Shown here: one piece after another, positions 59,501 to 64,000 of the stretch
Numbering within the stretch: the stretch's first letter is position 1
Layout: each line of letters opens with the position of its first letter
Assembly (NCBI GenBank): GCA_025345505.1
Contig: JANVCC010000018.1
Span: 4,648,490 to 4,712,489, forward strand
DNA from: Todiramphus chloris collaris
Lineage: Eukaryota; Chordata; Aves; Coraciiformes; Alcedinidae
Direction of reading: 5' to 3'
Length of the DNA stretch: 64,000 bases
Notes under the pieces: model-generated
Databases searched by the model: none
Told to the model about the DNA's origin: nothing
Seen by the model: only the letters and a program-made list of their open reading frames with translations
Program-made: the position numbers and the translations under genes

Positions 59501-60354
59501 TCTAACGTAAGCAGCATGCTTATTACTGCTGTGGCCCAGCATTTGGCTTCGCTCCCAGCCGTTGAGATTAATAAGAATTTTCTTTAGTTCAGTGGTTCTC
59601 AGATTATGGTTCAAGGACTCGCAGTCGCCTACAGAAAGCTGGCTGGTCACACAGCCCTGGAATTCCTCTAACAGAATCAGCTGCTTCTGAAGATAAAGGT
59701 ACGACCTTTAACACTCCAGTAGTTTTCTTTTTAGTAGCTGTAAACAAGATAGCGATGCAAAATCTCATTTTTTGAGGAAAAAAACCCAAACAATGTGCAT
59801 CTGAAAAGCCTCACCAGCCCGAAGAGACAAAGGGCACACCCACAAAAATCAAACTTAAACTGAGCAGCGGTCATGGTAGCACAGAACCCAAAGTAATAAA
59901 CTGCCACTCAGAGTTAACACAGCTGAGAACACCACGATAGCCACAACTCAAGAGCTTTCAGTCAGAAAGTTCCTGCCTTTTGCAAACTACTAGCCAAGCA
60001 CTGAGCAGGAGCAGACTTATGGACATTCCCCAAACCCAGGCTCCATAACTTCAAGAAACAGAACTATCCCTCTGCCCAGTAACGGGCTATAGGAGAAGAG
60101 CGTAAGCCCTGTAACTGTGCCCTCAGGAGGGCTGCCATCCAGCCTCTTTGATAAGCTGCTAATATTCTTGTAGCTGTGCCACACTCTCTGCAGTTGTCTG
60201 CACTTGCTCTAGAGCACACTGAGAACCCCACACCAACGTAGCGAAGAGCGAACAAGCGATGCGTGCTGTCTGCTGGACGCCCAGACATTACATGCAGGGA
60301 ATCCTGCATCCAAAGCAGCGTGGCCACCAGGTCGAGGGAGAGGGTTCTACCTCT

Positions 60355-60720
60355 CTGCTCTGCTGAGACCTCACCTGAAGTGCTGGGTCCAGCTCTAGGG
60401 TTCTCCAGTACTAGAGAGACATGGATCTGGTGGAGTGGGTCCAGAGGAGGGTCACAGAAGGGGTCCGAGGGCTGGAACACCTCTCCTGTGAGGACAGGCT
60501 GAGAGAGTTGGGGTTGTTCAGCCTGGAGAAGGCTCCAGGGAGACCTTATAGCAGCCTTTTAAGTACCTAAAGAGAGCCTACAGGAAAGCCAGAGAGGGAC
60601 TTTTTACAAGGGCTTGCAGTGACAGGACAATAAGCAACTCTTCTAGTCTTAGAGGGTAGATTCAGATTGGACATATGGGAAAAATTTTCTATGATGAGTG
60701 GCCAGACACTGGAACTGAGA
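60355..60720 (+). mobile_element. CR1 LINE fragment without 3' tail
   Basis: It reads in + orientation from CTGAGACCTCACCTGAAGTG through GAGAGAGTTGGGGTTGTTCA and the stretch for RTxx-FRLDIxEK to 'gccagacactggaactgag', where similarity stops. The usual 3' end is absent, so the copy was cut by deletion or later insertion. Confidence 0.9.
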
Positions 60721-63700
60721 ATTAACCATCTTTAGATTTATTCCTCACAACTATGCACCCTCTTCACAGAAATTATATTTAGACTCTAGATTACTTATAA
60801 AAATGTCTTGAACCGTGGGCAAGCTTTAGTCAAAATATCTGCCTTCCACATCTCCTTTATCCTGCTTATCAGTTGCCCTGTCAAACAAGGAAGGGATATT
60901 GATTTGACATGATTTGCTCTAGACAACCCAGGCCTAATTACTTCCCAAGTACTTGCAGACTTATTTCCAAATTTCAAGTTAGACAGAAATATCTGTAATT
61001 ATCCAGGCCTTCCCCCCCTCCTCCTCCTAGACACAAATGCTGGTTCTTTCCATCTCTCACCCTCAGTCTCTCTCTAATCTATGAATTCTCAAAGATAATT
61101 TCAAATAGTAGAAAGATTATTTCAACTATATCCCAAAGCATGATTCAGTAGCTTTTATCAGGCCCTGTACACTTGAATAACTGTCTTCTGTATTTTTAGC
61201 AGTTTCCCTCTGTTCTGGACATTAGTAGGGTTGTGGGTTTTGGTTTGGTTTTTTTTTCCCGCCTATTAATTTAGCTGATTATCTGTCAAGCACTTTATAT
61301 AACACACATCAAATCAGTCCTACCGTAACCTTCCCCACACTGTTGGTTATCTAGCTTGCTGCTAAAGGATTTGCAAATTTTCTTCTTTTTATGCATCACA
61401 AGACTTCCCCTGTTCTTATTTAAACCCTCTGCTAATTGAAATGAATTCCGCGATTTTGCACACTTGGTTTTTCACTTTATACAGAAACCCTTAACCTGCT
61501 GTAAAGCAAAAGGAGTATCTGATCTAGCCCTAACAGTCTCTTAATGTGCATCCCATCTGGCCTTTGCATCAGGACAGATAATCTCCATTATGCATTCAAA
61601 AGTGCCTCCTTAACTGCTAATTCTCACGCACTTCTCTGTCTCTCAGATAATCTTCTTAAGAGAAACTATTTACCAGCTCCATAAGGTTGCTGAAAAGGAG
61701 TTTTTAAAACAATCATTTTCCTTGGTCATCTAATCACAGATTTTCTTTATTTCAAAAGCTTACTTCAAAATACATTTCACCAGAAGTACTTGCCATTATT
61801 ATTTTATTCCTTAATTGCCAAGATGGAAATCCAAGAACCAAATGCAAATCACCCACCTGCAGTGTCTGGAAGCAGCGTGCCCTGAAGGGTCTCAGGGTTT
61901 GCTGTATCACATCTTACTGTATCACTGAGTATTTAGATACTGTCCACAATATAGAAACTATTTCTTTTTAGTATCACCTACCACACTGGACAAAAACCAC
62001 AAGAGAAAACACAAAATTCCTTCTTGCATTCCAGAAGGATGAAGCAGAAAGGAAGACAGAAGGCAGGAAGAATAAGATCTATTAAAAGAGAATATTTTGT
62101 TGTTGTTGTTGGGTTCACAAAATATTCTGTGTCACACGCATGCCTATGTCACTTGTCCAGCCACATTCAATCATCTCATTCCTTGCAAGACTTGGAACAG
62201 AAAAAAAAAGTTTTCAGGAGGGAGTTGAAAGGAGAGTGTCAGCAGCGCCAAGGAACAGTTCAGAAAGGGACTGTGTTACCTGGAGGTGGAACAGAAGCCC
62301 GTGGAAGATGCTTTCAGGAAAGCAGAAAGCTGTCAAGATTCATTTACCTAAGCTTCCAATGATGCCACTACCTGCTTGGTGAAAGCTTTGTCACAAAGTC
62401 CTCCTCTTTGACCATCACTGTGTTTTTTTTTTTCCTGGCATCTTGTGTCAGCTTCTGCTCTTAAGGTCCTTAAATCATTTCACTTCAAAGTCATCTGGTC
62501 TCACCTTGGTCTTCCATTGATGGTTCTTGTGTTCACCAATTCCCCCTCCATCCTAACTTCTCTGCCACTGTCACACACTTGATCAGAATTCCTGCCACAA
62601 CCTACCTCCCTGCCCCAGCCTCCACAAGAGAGGTTTTTTCCCCATCCTTGGTCTTGCAGCGCAGAGGCACTCATGATTTTGTTATTGTTGTTGTTATTTT
62701 TTAAAAGCCCCATCATCATATTGACTTTCCTCCCCCTGAAATCCTGTGCTCCCCCTTCCTCATTTCAGCTGCTCTTTTCAATTGCTTTCCTCAGGTTGAA
62801 ACCACAGCTCAGAAGACTTCTGCCTTCTGATCTGTTCCTTAAAGATACTTGCTTCTCTTAAATAGATGTCTCTTTGATGGAGAAAGGCCATTTCTGAGGG
62901 TGGGTTGGTTTCAGGTTACTTTGGAGGGTTTTTTTTGTATTTTTATTTTAATCAGCACTAGCAAATTAAAATAATTAACCCCTAAACAAAACAAATACAC
63001 ACTCCCCACCCAACTAAACAGTACCCACAGCAAACCAACAGCTACACAGAAGTGGTGGTTGAAACAAATTTCCCAGTGTAAGTTCTAATTATTTAGACAA
63101 TTAGAAAGTTCATATTCTTACTGGCTTAGTTATTGGTTTTCCTCTGAGAAACATGGGAAAGTTACCAAGATCACAGGAACTTTGTCACCAGGCAAGAGAC
63201 TACACAGCAAATGATGATGAAACTTGAGGTTGGCAAACTTGGAGTAAGACACCTAATGAGAATCTCCTTCTTAACTCCTCCAAGGATGGAATTTCCTTTC
63301 TGGAGAGGATTAGAAGTTCTTTTGCCATAATTTGTTCATCTGCCTGCAACAGCAGCACATTTGACCTACATAAATAAAGGACAAATGAGATTTCTGCAAG
63401 GTGACCACTTCTCTGGCTGTAAGGCAGCAGAACTTCTGTGGCATGACCCAGCAATCTGAATGCCTCCACCTTTTACGACCAACGTACCAAGATTACTCAC
63501 TGCAATATATGAAGCAGATAGTTCTGCAGGTGAGAAGAGAGAGAGAAACTGAGCTGAAGAAATGACTGTGTGCAGCTGCCTGCTGATGCTGCTCTGAGCA
63601 CAATGGCTCCGTTGTGTTTCTCAGCTCAGGGACTATTATGGGACTATCTGGCACTGCAGAACTGGAGGCTCTTCCACTCTGCAGTGCATCTCTCCTGCTA

Positions 63701-63798
63701 AATATAAAGCCATCCTGGCAAGGTAAAGTCCATCTCTGCACCCAGATGCTCCCAGAATCTCAGGCAGATTCTGAAAGGTAGCAAGTTTGGGCTAATTA

Positions 63799-63912
63799 AA
63801 GAAAACCAACCAACACCAACAACCAACCAAAAGGACCAAAACCAACCAAACAAAACCCCACCAAAAAAACCCAAACAAATGAACAAAAACCAACCAAAAG
63901 CCCCAACAAACC
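63799..63912 (+). repeat. CCAA-rich simple repeat
   Basis: Irregular AACCAACCAA and AAACC units over ~110 bases. The Gly/Trp/Phe-rich ORF on the other strand is its shadow. Confidence 0.9.
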
Positions 63913-64000
63913 AGCTAGTAAGTCATCAAAGCTCCTTGCTCTCTAGAAAATATCTAGAGCTTGGGCAGCATTTGACACTGAACATCTACAGAACCTAATT

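Noticed and set aside
62501..62719. Possible N-terminal RCAN2 exon on the - strand (GTGAACAC-like stretch near 62535)
   Set aside because: The translation does not give the acidic VDVEVF-type sequence and no donor is in the right phase.

Overview
This is nuclear DNA of a bird, or possibly another sauropsid. Sixteen CR1 LINE copies or fragments can be read in both orientations, no Alu-like or B-element SINEs are recognisable, and three vertebrate genes lie in an order I recall from human 6p21 (ENPP4, ENPP5, RCAN2). Splice junctions below were placed by eye, using GT/AG sites, reading phase and family homology.

Layout. Bases 1-230 are CpG-rich and probably hold the ENPP4 promoter or first non-coding exon. 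ENPP4 is on the + strand with coding exons 1717-2536, 3471-3641 and 6553-6920, giving 452 residues. From 6921 to 14392 lies ENPP4 3' UTR and intergenic DNA with two long CR1 copies. ENPP5 is on the - strand, convergent with ENPP4, with coding exons 21920-21098, 16324-16148 and 14766-14393, giving 457 residues. Its CpG-island promoter is at about 24.4-25.0 kb. From 25.2 to 33.5 kb lies CR1, unique sequence, a 10-N assembly gap at 28108-28117, and presumably the RCAN2 3' UTR. RCAN2 is on the - strand. Its last three coding exons are 45045-44872, 42885-42714 and 33690-33530. They encode the final 168 residues; the N-terminal exon is not visible, so 45-64 kb is read as RCAN2 intron.

Function. ENPP4 and ENPP5 are paralogous single-pass type I membrane ectophosphodiesterases of the nucleotide pyrophosphatase/phosphodiesterase family. 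Both keep every zinc ligand and the threonine nucleophile, and both have introns at matching positions and phase, as expected of an ancient local duplication. RCAN2 is a cytosolic calcineurin regulator with no evident functional link to them; the neighbourhood looks like conserved synteny, not a pathway.

Most notable. A decayed copy of ENPP4 exon 2 sits about 0.9 kb downstream of the real exon. The ENPP5 start region has an uORF that stops two bases before the preferred ATG. The ENPP5 CpG island holds a 25-bp repeat carrying donor-like motifs. An RCAN2 intron holds a cluster of four nuclear-receptor half-sites. Several CR1 copies are rearranged. I found no convincing new multi-gene system: this is largely ordinary vertebrate genic and intronic DNA.
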